The position numbers and the translations under genes are program-made. The notes under the pieces were generated by a model. It was given only the letters and a program-made list of their open reading frames with translations. It was not told the DNA's origin and did not search any database. Below are positions 63,063 through 64,000 of a DNA stretch of 64,000 bases, one piece after another. The number at the start of each line of letters is the position of its first letter. Position 1 is the first letter of the stretch. The stretch comes from Crossaster papposus (lineage: Eukaryota > Echinodermata > Asteroidea > Velatida > Solasteridae), in assembly GCA_037893245.1 (NCBI GenBank), contig JBAIAA010000349.1:930001-994000 (forward strand), in the 5' to 3' direction.

Positions 63063-63367
63063 TCTTTTGAAAGGTATTTTTTTCTCACACTACCGTAGTT
63101 TGTTCAGAGAGTTGTTTTACCTTTCAAAATCTTTCATAGGTTCCTTTTGTCAGACAGTTTTCTCACCTTTCAAAATCAGTCCAGGAAACTTGAAATGTTT
63201 TGAAAGGTCTAACAATTCTATGGCAACTGCACTAGTATATAGGAGGGTTAATACATTAAAAATACTGTAAGAAAAGCTTGGGTTTTATCAGTACATCTGG
63301 GCAGAACATATACTAGTCCTTTGCCAAAGAACACTGTATTCGACATTGTGCCCGCTAACGATAAGAT
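63063..63367. other. Flank of the LINE, nothing assigned
   Basis: ACCTTTCAAAATCTTTCATAG and CACCTTTCAAAATCAG recur, along with TTTTGAAAGG; a possible degraded inverted-repeat element. Confidence 0.35.
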
Positions 63368-63676
63368 TAGTCCAGCTCCCCAACTCGCACATGGTCTTTG
63401 CAAACTCTCTTAAATGGGGCTATCCTTTTCATGTAAATTTCGACCATTAAAATATCGATCTTCACGCAGCCAACTACCCATTCAGCAGTCGCGCTGGCCT
63501 GCGTTGCATATCTAATTAGCGCTGTTTTACAAAGGAATTTTGGGCATGCGCGTAGTACGTATTGATAATCGCAGTTCTGTGATCGCTGATTGGCTCCCTA
63601 GGAATGCCTGCGGAGAAGAAATAAGGAAAAAGATAAACCGCTGGATGCAGTTTGCAAAGAGTTAGGGAGCTGGACT
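63368..63676. mobile_element. 309-bp MITE with TAGTCCAGCTCCC ends
   Basis: TAGTCCAGCTCCCCAACTC and AGTTAGGGAGCTGGACTA are inverted, followed inward by TTTGCAAACTC / GTTTGCAAAGAG. Confidence 0.88.
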
Positions 63677-64000
63677 ATAATCAAGTCGTTAGAGGCGGTC
63701 GTGCGCACTGCGTGAAAAGAATACGCTAAGTGCACAATCAAATATTAAATTCAGTCATTTTTTGCAAAGACTAAACATATACTTGTTCCATAATTGTGGA
63801 GACGTACTCAACACTTTGCCAAATTTATGCCCGGTTCATAGTTAATGTGAATTGAATTTCATGATTTTAACAATTAAAGTGCCATTGTGACATTCTCCGT
63901 TACCTTAACGAATTCGTTTCGCATGTACGCATTCGCATGAAGTACATGTATGAACCGAGCTTCACTCGGTCCTAATTTACCTTCCCCATAATAGGGTGAC

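Overview
The window looks like animal (metazoan) nuclear DNA. Its genes are split into short exons with GT..AG introns and consistent splice phases, and introns and spacers are packed with short inverted-repeat transposons, tRNA-derived SINEs, minisatellites and a broken LINE. The mix of genes, and a foldback element with tandem ~16-bp repeats in its inverted arms (like sea-urchin TU elements), suggests a marine deuterostome, most likely an echinoderm; this is inference. I saw no bacterial feature, CRISPR array, true tRNA/rRNA gene, or retroviral/LTR element.

Three host genes can be supported. (1) CFAP221/PCDP1, minus strand, start codon at 15912, twelve exons down to 2291, continuing past the left edge (582 codons here; the human protein is roughly 840 aa). 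It is a calmodulin-binding protein of the ciliary central apparatus. (2) GPR155 (LYCHOS), plus strand, 28368-50866, fourteen coding exons, 818 aa: an auxin-efflux-carrier-like transporter domain, a second multi-pass domain and a C-terminal DEP domain. (3) The 3' part of an unrecognised minus-strand gene, five exons from 61211 to 55834, ending in a lysine-rich tail. Genes 1 and 2 are divergent across a 12-kb spacer; genes 2 and 3 converge.

Layout: 1-2290 CFAP221 intron with a 135-bp minisatellite of higher-order structure; 2291-15912 CFAP221 exons with 31-bp minisatellites, SINEs and MITEs; 15913-28338 spacer made largely of nested inverted-repeat elements (hAT-like insertion, TGTGACC element with an inner insertion, a 2.5-kb inverted-repeat complex, the TU-like foldback element); 28339-50866 GPR155, whose introns carry at least twenty elements plus 20-, 41- and 22-bp arrays; 50867-55833 downstream flank; 55834-61211 the third gene with a SINE and an AACCAGTTG-word array in its introns; 61384-63062 a 5'-truncated LINE; the right edge holds one more MITE.

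The three genes show no common pathway: two act in cilia or lysosomes and the third is unknown. The most notable signals are splice sites that have been tandemly duplicated (CFAP221 exon 2 acceptor; GPR155 exon 13 donor), elements nested in one another with readable target duplications and uninterrupted paralogous copies elsewhere in the window, and several MITE families whose interiors are built from reiterated short inverted words.
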